Below are positions 1 to 6,233 of a stretch of 21,347 nucleotides of DNA, in pieces; the stretch's first letter is position 1; each line of letters begins with the position of its first letter. Under the pieces are notes generated by a model. It was not told the origin of the DNA. It was given only the letters and a program-made list of their open reading frames with translations, and ran no database searches. Source of the stretch: CAYGHG01 sp964349515 (GTDB lineage Bacteria > Oederibacteriota > PGYV01 > CAYGHG01); assembly GCA_964349515.1 (NCBI GenBank), contig CAYGHG010000038.1, positions 1 through 21,347 of the forward strand, given 5' to 3'. The translations under genes and the position numbers were made by a program.

Positions 1-6
1 TGAACA

Positions 7-47
7 GGGAATTATAATTGTCGTTAGAGGGGAGTTTTAATTGTCGT
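7..47. repeat. Two-copy 18-bp direct repeat
   Basis: Two similar 18-bp copies, GGGAATTATAATTGTCGT at 7-24 and GGGAGTTTTAATTGTCGT at 30-47, lie 23 bp apart just beyond the stop of the CNNM-like gene. They may be the end of a longer array continuing outside the window. No function is evident. Confidence 0.5.
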
Positions 48-50
48 CAA

Positions 51-1109
51 TCACTGTTTGCCTTCTTCCGGTATCATCATATTTTCTTTCGCGGGTTTTA
101 TCGCAGGGTTCCTGACTATCCCCCTCAGCAGTCTTCCGAGCACGTCAGAACCTGTAATAATTCTCTTCTCATCCGCCCATACAAGTATGACGTCATTATC
201 CACTACGTCGTCCTGCCTGTGCGCCGGATTAACAGTAAGTCCCGGCAGGACAGCACCAAGCGAAGCTTTGGAATCATAAGTTATTACAGGCCTGTAGGAA
301 TGCCAGTACGGGTTGAATGTTTCACCCTTGAAAAGAGCATCCCTTATAAAATTGTCTGAGTTTATTACCCTTCTGGGTTTTCCTTCATTATCAATTATAA
401 CAACCCATCTTCTGTCTGATTTGTTGAGTTGTGCCAAAAACGGGTCTTTTATATCGGCTGTAATTTTAGGAAAAACAGCCCTGTCGTTTTCAAACGGCAG
501 TTCTATTATGCTTTCTTCATGAAGAACTTCACCCTCGTGAGTCACCTGCAAATCATCAATTGCGAGAAAATTCAGAGCACCCTGGCCTTCTATCTTTCGT
601 ATTTCCGTACCCGCCTCATCCATGTGAAGTTTAATAATATCTCTTATATCACGTTCTTTGTAAAAGATTACGCCCTCCTTGCCAAGGACCCGGTCAAGTA
701 TAAGGGCGGTGGGTTTGGCAACCGGAAACAGAAAAAATTGATACAGCCTGATAACAGGCGAAAATATCGAAGCCATCCTGAGAGCATTTCTGGAAAAATA
801 TGCCTGCGGCATTATTTCGCCGAATATGGTTATTATAACCGTCGAAAAAATAAAAGCATAAACACCGGCCATGAGAGAGTTCGCCAGAATTGCAAGTATT
901 ACGTTTATGGCCACATTGCCCCATAGTATTGTAGCGAGGAGAAAATTAGAATCATTTCTGAGTTTCAGCAGTTTTAAAGCGGCTTTGTTCTTTTTCGCGG
1001 CCTCAATCTGTAAATCCATCCTGCCGGCCGCGAAACATGCGATGTTAAGGCCGGAAAACAAAGCTGACTGGGAAACGCAGATTATTACCGCTATCCAGGT
1101 AAATGACAT
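51..1109 (-). CDS. CNNM/DUF21 transmembrane protein with degenerate CBS region
   Basis: This 352-residue membrane protein resembles the CNNM (DUF21) family, whose members are implicated in divalent cation (Mg2+/Co2+) transport or tolerance. The first ~185 residues carry about three or four hydrophobic segments (roughly 1-23, 56-80, 84-106 and 110-130), including the family-like stretch TIFGEIMPQAYFSRNALRM. Residues ~195-330 look like a diverged CBS-pair region (RRWVVIIDNEGKPRRVI, then DNDVILVWADEKRIITG). The C-terminal CorC/HlyC domain of longer relatives is absent, so this is a short family form. The ATG at 1109 follows GGGAGGCGGT closely. It lies downstream of the AbrB-FliG-C gene but behind an intrinsic terminator, so expression may need read-through or a promoter not seen here. 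Family assignment is fairly secure; substrate is unknown. Confidence 0.8.
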   Translation of the reverse strand: MSFTWIAVIICVSQSALFSGLNIACFAAGRMDLQIEAAKKNKAALKLLKLRNDSNFLLATILWGNVAINVILAILANSLMAGVYAFIFSTVIITIFGEIMPQAYFSRNALRMASIFSPVIRLYQFFLFPVAKPTALILDRVLGKEGVIFYKERDIRDIIKLHMDEAGTEIRKIEGQGALNFLAIDDLQVTHEGEVLHEESIIELPFENDRAVFPKITADIKDPFLAQLNKSDRRWVVIIDNEGKPRRVINSDNFIRDALFKGETFNPYWHSYRPVITYDSKASLGAVLPGLTVNPAHRQDDVVDNDVILVWADEKRIITGSDVLGRLLRGIVRNPAIKPAKENMMIPEEGKQ

Positions 1110-1120
1110 ACCGCCTCCCG

Positions 1121-1166
1121 AAAAAGACGGGCATAGGCGCGTTCATAAAACGTGCCTATGCCCGTT
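1121..1166 (-). terminator. Intrinsic terminator after the AbrB-FliG-C gene
   Basis: A 14-bp stem (1128-1141 with 1151-1164, one G-U pair) with a 9-nt loop is followed on the minus strand by TCTTTTT. The U-tract runs directly into the ribosome site of the downstream CNNM gene, so the structure may attenuate rather than fully block transcription. Confidence 0.85.
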
Positions 1167-1183
1167 TTGCTGCCCATCAGTTT

Positions 1184-1597
1184 TTATTCCCTTAACAATT
1201 CGACAAACGCTTCGCTTATTACATTCCTGCTGCGCTCAATAATAAGCTCCCTGGCATCGCCTTTTTCAAGCCTGTTAACGCGCGCTTTCACATATTCCCT
1301 GACATCTTCATTGAGATTTCTGTAAACCGCTTCTTTTACCTGTTTACCCGTGTCTATCAGCGCAGTAACAACGTCTGTTATGGATACTTTCTGCAGCATT
1401 TTAGCTATTGTCGCGTCGTCCATCTTGGCAAGAGTCTCAAAACCAAAAACTGATTCAGGGTTGCGCATTCTGCGAAGTACTATCTTTCCGTCCGACACAT
1501 CAAGATCAACCTCTTCCCCGAAATTCACCTGCTTTAAAATCGCCTGCGGAATTCTGATGCCTTTCGAGTTTCCGATCTCCACCACCTGTAACCTCAT
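1184..1597 (-). CDS. AbrB/MazE-type DNA-binding domain fused to FliG C-terminal-like domain
   Basis: This 137-residue protein joins two domains. Residues 1-45 form a SpoVT/AbrB/MazE swapped-hairpin DNA-binding domain (QVVEIGNSKGIRIPQAIL, then EEVDLDVSDGKIVLRR), typical of antitoxins and transition-state regulators. Residues ~50-137 resemble the FliG C-terminal domain: VFGFETLAKMDDATIAKML matches the pattern vFeDi..lDDrsIq.vL, followed by V..tDvv.AL and VKEAVYRNL like the FliG KE.iF.NmS segment. In FliG this domain belongs to the flagellar rotor switch; no flagellar gene is present here. The ATG at 1597 is preferred to the TTG at 1612 because GAGGAGG sits 6 nt upstream of it and overlaps the TTG-start extension. 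No toxin gene is adjacent. I infer a DNA-binding regulator with a protein-interaction module; the FliG similarity is by eye. Confidence 0.8.
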   Translation of the reverse strand: MRLQVVEIGNSKGIRIPQAILKQVNFGEEVDLDVSDGKIVLRRMRNPESVFGFETLAKMDDATIAKMLQKVSITDVVTALIDTGKQVKEAVYRNLNEDVREYVKARVNRLEKGDARELIIERSRNVISEAFVELLRE

Positions 1598-1629
1598 GCC
1601 AAACCTCCTCAAATATTTTTTTGTTTCAT

Positions 1630-1672
1630 TGTAATAACTTTGTAACTACTTAATGTATACAATGTAATTACA
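1630..1672. promoter_or_regulatory. Putative autoregulatory operator array (TGTA...TAC elements)
   Basis: Four related elements, TGTAATAAC (1630), TGTAACTAC (1641), TGTATAC (1654) and TGTAATTAC (1663), lie 9-13 bp apart across the -10 region and initial transcript. Two are embedded in perfect palindromes, TGTATACA (1654-1661) and TGTAATTACA (1663-1672). AbrB/MazE-type proteins commonly bind palindromes in their own promoters, so autoregulation is inferred. Confidence 0.5.
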
Positions 1673-1682
1673 GTTTTGTCAA
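1654..1682 (-). promoter_or_regulatory. Sigma70 promoter of the AbrB-FliG-C gene
   Basis: On the minus strand TTGACA (1677-1682) and TATACA (1654-1659) are separated by exactly 17 bp. The start codon at 1597 is about 50 nt downstream of the expected transcription start. Confidence 0.85.
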
Positions 1683-1723
1683 GCAGTTTATTTGGGTTAT
1701 TTCAGAGGGGGAAACACCCCCTA

Positions 1724-1875
1724 AAAACAAAAACGAGACAGGCTCTTAAGGCCTGTCTCTGCAAGTAATACGCATTGTTTTTCCGATTGTAGAGACGGAC
1801 CTTAAGCGTCCGTCTCGTAGTTGTACTTAATGCCTTTAAAACAAAAACGAGACAGGCACGGAGGCCTGTCTCTAC
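1724..1875. repeat. Cluster of three covarying palindromic repeats
   Basis: Three hairpins with 9-bp perfect stems lie at 1735-1759, 1792-1816 and 1849-1872. The outer two share the flank AACAAAAACGAGACAGGC; the middle one is in the opposite orientation. Between the first and middle hairpins, GAGACAGGC/GCCTGTCTC changes to GAGACGGAC/GTCCGTCTC, two substitutions each compensated on the other arm. This suggests structural selection or a REP-like mobile palindrome. None is followed by a long U-tract. Confidence 0.8.
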
Positions 1876-1930
1876 AGTTTTTATTAATAATTATATTTGT
1901 CTTAAAACTTTTGTCTTTTGTCTTCTGTCT

Positions 1931-1999
1931 TGCTTTACCCTTTTTGCTTTACCCTCTTGCTTTACCCTTTTGCCTTACTCTTTTGCCTTACCCTTCAAA
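1931..1999. repeat. 13-bp imperfect tandem repeat, about five copies
   Basis: On the plus strand TTGCTTTACCCTT-like units recur with TGC at 1931, 1945, 1958, 1971 and 1984 (spacing 14, 13, 13, 13). Read on the minus strand, the first unit overlaps the last codons and stop of the hemerythrin remnant, so the array appears to have expanded from, or into, the gene's 3' end. Confidence 0.75.
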
Positions 2000-2151
2000 A
2001 ACGCCCCCAACTTCATGTCTGTCTGCATTATGTGGTTTGCCACCCAGTCCGTGAGCCAATTGTATGTTTTTATCACATCCGCGCTTGCCGGGCTGCCTGA
2101 TGCAAGCTCTTATTTTCCTACGGAGAGTTTATCGGACCATTCGTTTTTCAT
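1975..2151 (-). pseudogene. Bacteriohemerythrin remnant with internal deletion and stop
   Basis: Reading from an ATG at 2151, seven bases after GGAGG, gives MKNEWSDKLSVGK and then a TAA. The same frame continues directly as ELASGSPASADVIKT, followed by YNWLTDWVANHIMQTDMKLG and AFLKGKAKE before a second stop at 1975-1977. Bacteriohemerythrins, which bind O2 through a di-iron centre, typically begin with W.d.lSVG and end with a W..NHI..TD.....F helix supplying a His and an Asp iron ligand. Both ends are recognisable here, but the ~80-residue middle with the remaining His and Glu ligands is missing. The join is in frame and carries the stop. It follows glucose-6-phosphate isomerase by about 200 bp. 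No intact copy lies in the window. I am fairly confident of the family and confident that it is non-functional as di-iron hemerythrin. Confidence 0.8.
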
Positions 2152-2349
2152 CTTAAGGCCTCCTTTGCCGCTCAGTGTCAAGATTTACATCAGATTAGCC
2201 GGCTTCAGGAATTAAAGCGAAAAGTGAGAAGTGAGAAGACACGAGACAAAAGTCATCCAAAACAACATACTACGGCAAACACAGCGTGAATTGTCCGCCT
2301 TTACTTCTGTCTCCTGTCTTCTGCCTTTTACCTTCTTTAAAACTTATTG

Positions 2350-3969
2350 TTACTTACTCTTCCTGTACTTCCTTATCAGCACATTAGTAGACTCATCGTG
2401 GTTTAGTTTCGGCTCGTCTTTTGATTCGAGCTCCGGCACTATGCGCTCTGCCAGGACTTTTCCGAGCTGTACTCCCCACTGGTCAAAAGCGTTTATGTTC
2501 CATACAGCCGCCTGTGTAAACACCGAGTGCTCGTATGCCGCTATCAGCATGCCGAGCGTATTTGGGGTGAGTTTTTCCATCAGGAACGTGGATGACGGCC
2601 TGTTGCCTTCAAACACCTTGTGGTTTACAAGCTCCTCGGGTGTTTTCTCCGCCCTTACCTCTTCGGCTGTTTTGCCAAAAGCCAGCGCCTCTGCCTGCGC
2701 AAAAACATTTGCCATCAGCAGGTCATGGTGCCTGCCAATAGGGTTTAACGACTTTGCAAAAGCTATAAAGTCACATGGTATCAGCTTCGTACCCTGATGT
2801 ATAAGCTGGTAAAAAGAATGCTGCCCGTTGGTGCCGGGCTCGCCCCAGTATATGGCGCCGGTCTGGCAGCCTGCGGGAGAGCCGTCTATCGTCACGCGCT
2901 TGCCGTTGCTTTCCATTGTCATCTGCTGGAGATACGCCGGGAAACGTTTCAAATACTGCTCATATGGCAGCACTGCCATTGTCTCGGCATCAAAAAAATC
3001 TGTATACCACAGCCCGAGCAGCCCCATTATTACAGGTATGTTCTTTTTAAAAGGCGCATTTCTAAAGTGCTCATCCATCGTATGAAAACCTTTAAGCATC
3101 TCCACAAAATTATCCGGCCCGAAAGCAATCATATTTGACAACCCGATAGCGGAAGTCATCGAATACCTGCCTCCCACCCAGTCCCAAAATTCAAACATGT
3201 TTTTTGTATCTATGCCGAATTTGGCAACCTCTGCCGCGTTCGTGGAAACCGCAACAAAATGCTTTGCAACCGCCGCTTCGTTCTTTAAGCCGTTCACCAG
3301 CCACTGCCTCGCTGTATTGGCATTTGCCATGGTTTCAAGAGTGGTAAAAGTCTTTGAAGAAACTATGAAGAGTGTCTCTTCCGGATTAAGATCAATTACC
3401 GCTTCTGCAAAATCAGTCGAGTCCACATTTGAAACAAATCTAAAGGTCAATTCCCTCATGGAATAATTTTTAAGCGCCTCATAAGCCATCACAGGCCCCA
3501 AATCAGAGCCTCCAATCCCGATATTAACCACATTCTTTATCCTCTTGCCCGTAAAACCTTTCCACTCGCCCGAGCGTACCTTAACGGCAAATCCGGACAT
3601 TTTATCAAGCACACTGTGAACGCCGTAAACCACGTCCTTGCCGTCTGACATTATCAGGCGGCCCTTTGGCGCCCTCAAAGCCACATGCAAAACCGACCTG
3701 CCTTCTGTGGAATTTATTTTTTCACCTGAAAACATCGCTTCTATCTTTGATTTCAAACCCGCTTCTTCCGCAAGTCTGGCAAGCAGGTCTATCGTCTCGG
3801 CAGTGGCCCTGTTTTTTGAATAATCATAGTAAATACCGCCGAAATCAATTGCCATATTTTCGGCTCTTTTAGGGTCTTCCTTAAACATATCCCTTAAATG
3901 TTTTCCTTTCACCTTCTCGTAATGGCTTTCAAGCGCCTTCCACGAACTTAATTCTGTTGCGTTTGCCAT
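2350..3969 (-). CDS. pgi: Glucose-6-phosphate isomerase
   Basis: This enzyme interconverts glucose-6-phosphate and fructose-6-phosphate in cytoplasmic glycolysis and gluconeogenesis. At 539 residues it has the length of the large bacterial and eukaryotic PGI form. Visible motifs are the sugar-phosphate site GIGGSDLGPV (151-160), SSKTFTTLET (204-213), GGRYSMTSAIG (266-276), the catalytic base Glu353 in MESNGK, His384 in NGQHSF, and the ring-opening Lys504 in QLGK. All expected active-site residues are present. The ATG at 3969 follows GGAGAGTGAA. It is the third gene of a tight operon, 21 bp after the zinc dehydrogenase and behind the LsrF-like aldolase, which ties the set to phosphosugar metabolism. 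Confidence 0.97.
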   Translation of the reverse strand: MANATELSSWKALESHYEKVKGKHLRDMFKEDPKRAENMAIDFGGIYYDYSKNRATAETIDLLARLAEEAGLKSKIEAMFSGEKINSTEGRSVLHVALRAPKGRLIMSDGKDVVYGVHSVLDKMSGFAVKVRSGEWKGFTGKRIKNVVNIGIGGSDLGPVMAYEALKNYSMRELTFRFVSNVDSTDFAEAVIDLNPEETLFIVSSKTFTTLETMANANTARQWLVNGLKNEAAVAKHFVAVSTNAAEVAKFGIDTKNMFEFWDWVGGRYSMTSAIGLSNMIAFGPDNFVEMLKGFHTMDEHFRNAPFKKNIPVIMGLLGLWYTDFFDAETMAVLPYEQYLKRFPAYLQQMTMESNGKRVTIDGSPAGCQTGAIYWGEPGTNGQHSFYQLIHQGTKLIPCDFIAFAKSLNPIGRHHDLLMANVFAQAEALAFGKTAEEVRAEKTPEELVNHKVFEGNRPSSTFLMEKLTPNTLGMLIAAYEHSVFTQAAVWNINAFDQWGVQLGKVLAERIVPELESKDEPKLNHDESTNVLIRKYRKSK

Positions 3970-3990
3970 TTCACTCTCCTGTTATTTAAT

Positions 3991-5022
3991 TTAAAATTCA
4001 TTTGGTTTTATTATTACCTTTAGCGACTCTCCGCCCTCGGCGGTGAGAGAGAACCCTTCGGCGATGCGGCTCAAAGGCAGCCTGTGGGTTATTATTTTCT
4101 TTACGTCAATTGCATGCGAGGAAATCATTTCAAGAGCCTGCCGGTTGTCCTCAGGCGCCGCGCCATAGCTCGTTTTAACAGTTATGTCATTGCGCCATAG
4201 CGGCGTAAAATCAACAGGAACATTTTCCCCCTGTTTTGGCACCGCAAAAAACACAATACTGCCGCCGCGCTCCACACAGTCAAAAGCCCGCTTCGCGGCG
4301 CTCAAGGCGCCCGCGCATAAAATCACCCTGTCGGCGAGCCTGCCGCTATTTGCTTTTTTTATTTCAGCCGGAGCCTCAGATGCCGCATTAAAAACCGCGT
4401 CAGCGCCTGCGTTAAGCGCTGCTTTGAGCCTGTATTCGTTTATGTCTGACGCGATTACCCTTCCCGCGCCCATACTTTTTGCCGCCATTATCGTAAGCAC
4501 GCCTGTTATGCCGCTGCCGATGATCATAACCGCATCGCCTTTTTTCAGCCCGGATGCACGCAGGCAGCGTATGACTGTTCCGAGAGGCTCTATGAAAGTC
4601 GCTTCTTCGTACGAGACATTAGAGGGAAGTTTCAGAACACCTGTTTTTATCGAGCGGCCGGATACTTTTAAGTACTGGGAAAAACCTCCGGGAGTAAAAT
4701 TGTTTTCCGTGTGGAACACTTCACAGCAGGTTTCATGGCCGGCACCACACTCCCTGCACGAGCCGCAGTTGACGTGGTGGGTGGCAAATACCCTGTCGCC
4801 TTTTGCGAGGCCGTCTGTCCCGGCACCTGTCTCAATTACTTCACCCGCAAGCTCGTGCCCGAGCACGAGCGGCGCTTTCTTTATCCTGTACCACTCAAGC
4901 ACATCACTGCCGCAGATTCCGCAGGAATCAACTTTTAAAACTATTTCGCCAGGCCCTGCCGCAGGTTTTTCACGTTCTTCAACTCTTACATCTTTGTTGT
5001 TATAGTAAACACCTGACTTCAT
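3991..5022 (-). CDS. Zinc-dependent medium-chain alcohol/polyol dehydrogenase
   Basis: A 343-residue medium-chain dehydrogenase of the sorbitol/threonine dehydrogenase type, oxidising a secondary alcohol with NAD(P). Catalytic zinc ligands are Cys37 in GICGSD, His56-Glu57 in LGHELAGEV, and Glu145 in FIEPLG. Structural-zinc cysteines are 86, 89, 92 and 99 or 100. The nucleotide-binding loop is IIGSGITG (167-174), and Asp193 ending the second strand favours NAD over NADP. Its ATG overlaps the upstream aldolase stop in an ATGA arrangement, indicating translational coupling, and PGI follows 21 bp later. The operon suggests a sugar, sugar alcohol or sugar-phosphate substrate; the exact substrate cannot be read from the sequence. 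Confidence 0.92.
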   Translation of the reverse strand: MKSGVYYNNKDVRVEEREKPAAGPGEIVLKVDSCGICGSDVLEWYRIKKAPLVLGHELAGEVIETGAGTDGLAKGDRVFATHHVNCGSCRECGAGHETCCEVFHTENNFTPGGFSQYLKVSGRSIKTGVLKLPSNVSYEEATFIEPLGTVIRCLRASGLKKGDAVMIIGSGITGVLTIMAAKSMGAGRVIASDINEYRLKAALNAGADAVFNAASEAPAEIKKANSGRLADRVILCAGALSAAKRAFDCVERGGSIVFFAVPKQGENVPVDFTPLWRNDITVKTSYGAAPEDNRQALEMISSHAIDVKKIITHRLPLSRIAEGFSLTAEGGESLKVIIKPNEF

Positions 5023-5897
5023 TTGGCGTTTATTTCTCTGTAGAGTTCAAAAGCTTCTTTGGCGCTCTTATTGCCGTGCACCACAGCGCGCACTGCCTGT
5101 ATCATGGCAACAGGATTTTCGTTTTGAAATATGTTCCTGCCCATGTCAACGCCGACCGCGCCCGCTTTAATAGCGTTATATGTGAATTCAAGAGCTTCCA
5201 TCGTCGGCCGTTTTGTCCCGCCGGCTATCACTATGGGAGATAGGCACGACTCCACTACCTCTTCAAACCCGTCACAGTAATAGGTCTTAACTATGTCAGC
5301 TCCGTTTTCAGAAACCACCCGGGCCGCGTGCTTCAAATACTTAACAGCTTCTTTTTTATCATCTGCAGTCAGTTCCCCGCCGTCTTCCCTCTCCCCCTTT
5401 ACGAACTTGCCGAGCACAGGGTCGCTTCCGACAGCCGTGATGCCTATGGAAATCAGGCCGTACTTACGGCCTTCATTTGTAAGTTTCACGAGGTTTTCTA
5501 TGGTCTGTTTCTGGTGCGGGAGGCCTATGTAGCACGACGCCGTAAAACCTATGGCGTTGTTTTTTATAACTTCTTCTATGCTTACGGTTACAATCTCATC
5601 GTCAAGTTCCGAGGCCCGCCTCATTGAGTTGCCGCCTGTTGCGCGCAGTATTATGGGGGTTTTACACCACGGGTCCATCGAGGAATTAAGGCCGCCTATG
5701 GTGGGGCTCACAGCGTCGCAGTAAGGCAAAAGCGGCTCAATTGTTTTTCTGATAGACTCAAGGCCCGAAGGCGCCCCCTGAAAATATCCGTGGTCAACCG
5801 CAAGCAAAACCGACCTGCCAGATTTGGCGTCAAACATCTGTGCAAGCCTGTTTGTAAGGCCGCTCCACTGCGACTGATATTGTTTTACACTTTTCAT
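5019..5897 (-). CDS. LsrF-like class I aldolase/thiolase (DeoC/LacD family)
   Basis: From the ATG at 5897 the protein has 292 residues, almost exactly the length of E. coli LsrF (3-hydroxy-5-phosphonooxypentane-2,4-dione thiolase, which processes the AI-2 signal). LsrF-like segments include RLAQMFDAKSGRSVLLAVDH followed by GYFQG, IVKTYY carrying the expected Schiff-base lysine (Lys204, E. coli Lys203 by recall), IVIAGGTKRP, and GVDMGRNIFQNENPVAM. The related archaeal-type class I fructose-bisphosphate aldolases share the fold, so FBP or another ketose phosphate is an alternative substrate. The longer ORF beginning at 5954 is rejected because its TTG is the -35 box. No lsrACDBGK genes are nearby; the neighbours are a zinc dehydrogenase and PGI, which favours central or unusual sugar-phosphate chemistry. 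Fold confident, substrate open. Confidence 0.9.
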   Translation of the reverse strand: MKSVKQYQSQWSGLTNRLAQMFDAKSGRSVLLAVDHGYFQGAPSGLESIRKTIEPLLPYCDAVSPTIGGLNSSMDPWCKTPIILRATGGNSMRRASELDDEIVTVSIEEVIKNNAIGFTASCYIGLPHQKQTIENLVKLTNEGRKYGLISIGITAVGSDPVLGKFVKGEREDGGELTADDKKEAVKYLKHAARVVSENGADIVKTYYCDGFEEVVESCLSPIVIAGGTKRPTMEALEFTYNAIKAGAVGVDMGRNIFQNENPVAMIQAVRAVVHGNKSAKEAFELYREINAK

Positions 5898-5925
5898 CCG
5901 TGCACCATCCTTTTTTGATTTTATG

Positions 5926-5954
5926 ATTATACCCTGCACGGATTTTTTTGTCAA
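5926..5954 (-). promoter_or_regulatory. Consensus sigma70 promoter of the aldolase-dehydrogenase-pgi operon
   Basis: Perfect TTGACA (5949-5954) and TATAAT (5926-5931) boxes are separated by 17 bp on the minus strand, about 30 nt before the aldolase ATG. The octamer TCCGTGCA in the spacer (5935-5942) is repeated in inverted form, TGCACGGA, at 5897-5904 beside the start codon, a possible two-site operator. Confidence 0.92.
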
Positions 5955-5963
5955 TTTCAGGTA

Positions 5964-6188
5964 TGCAGCCGGTGCTGTATGTATAAAGTGTGTAGTTTAG
6001 TTCCTGATGTAATACCTCGCCCCCTTTGGGGGAGAGGCTTTGGCGAGGGGGCATGTTTTTAGTATTTACGTACGCCCTCATCCCTCCCTTCTGCCCCGCG
6101 AGCGGGGTAGAAGGAGAATAGCCAATTATTACAAATCTATTCTCAATTACAGACAATTCCTGACAGTATCTCTGCAGCCGGGGCTGTA
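5964..6188. repeat. Cluster of palindromic repeats
   Basis: Two near-identical 16-bp semi-palindromes, TGCAGCCGGTGCTGTA (5964-5979) and TGCAGCCGGGGCTGTA (6173-6188), flank two further hairpins. One is CCTCGCC/GGCGAGG at 6015-6048, with inner CCCCC/GGGGG. The other is a strong CCTTCTGCCCCGC-type stem at 6087-6114. No coding sequence is convincing here; the 108-residue frame across it overlaps the promoter and lacks gene character. The cluster could be a miniature palindromic element. Confidence 0.6.
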
Positions 6189-6233
6189 ATCAATAGCTTG
6201 TATGCAGCCCAAGCCCTGTCCGGAACACCCTGT

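Larger units (their letters stand above)
1683..2349. other. Repeat-rich intergenic region with a gene remnant
   Basis: This stretch holds no intact gene. It contains the three covarying hairpins, AGACAAAA-type simple repeats (about 1905-1930), the 13-bp tandem array, the hemerythrin remnant, and an imperfect 18-bp inverted repeat (GAAGACACGAGACAAAAG near 2236 against CTTCTGTCTCCTGTCTTC near 2305, 16 of 18 pairing). No clear terminator for the upstream glucose-6-phosphate isomerase gene was seen. Confidence 0.6.

Noticed and set aside
1184..1597. MazE-type antitoxin of a toxin-antitoxin pair
   Set aside because: No toxin-sized gene overlaps or follows it. The downstream gene is a membrane protein behind a terminator, and the C-terminus resembles FliG-C rather than a toxin-binding tail.
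4184..5005. 273-residue plus-strand frame opposite the zinc dehydrogenase
   Set aside because: Shadow frame. The opposite strand encodes a complete dehydrogenase with all zinc ligands.
5830..6156. Minus-strand 108-residue frame across the palindrome cluster
   Set aside because: It spans the consensus promoter and hairpins, has no ribosome site, and its composition follows the palindromes.
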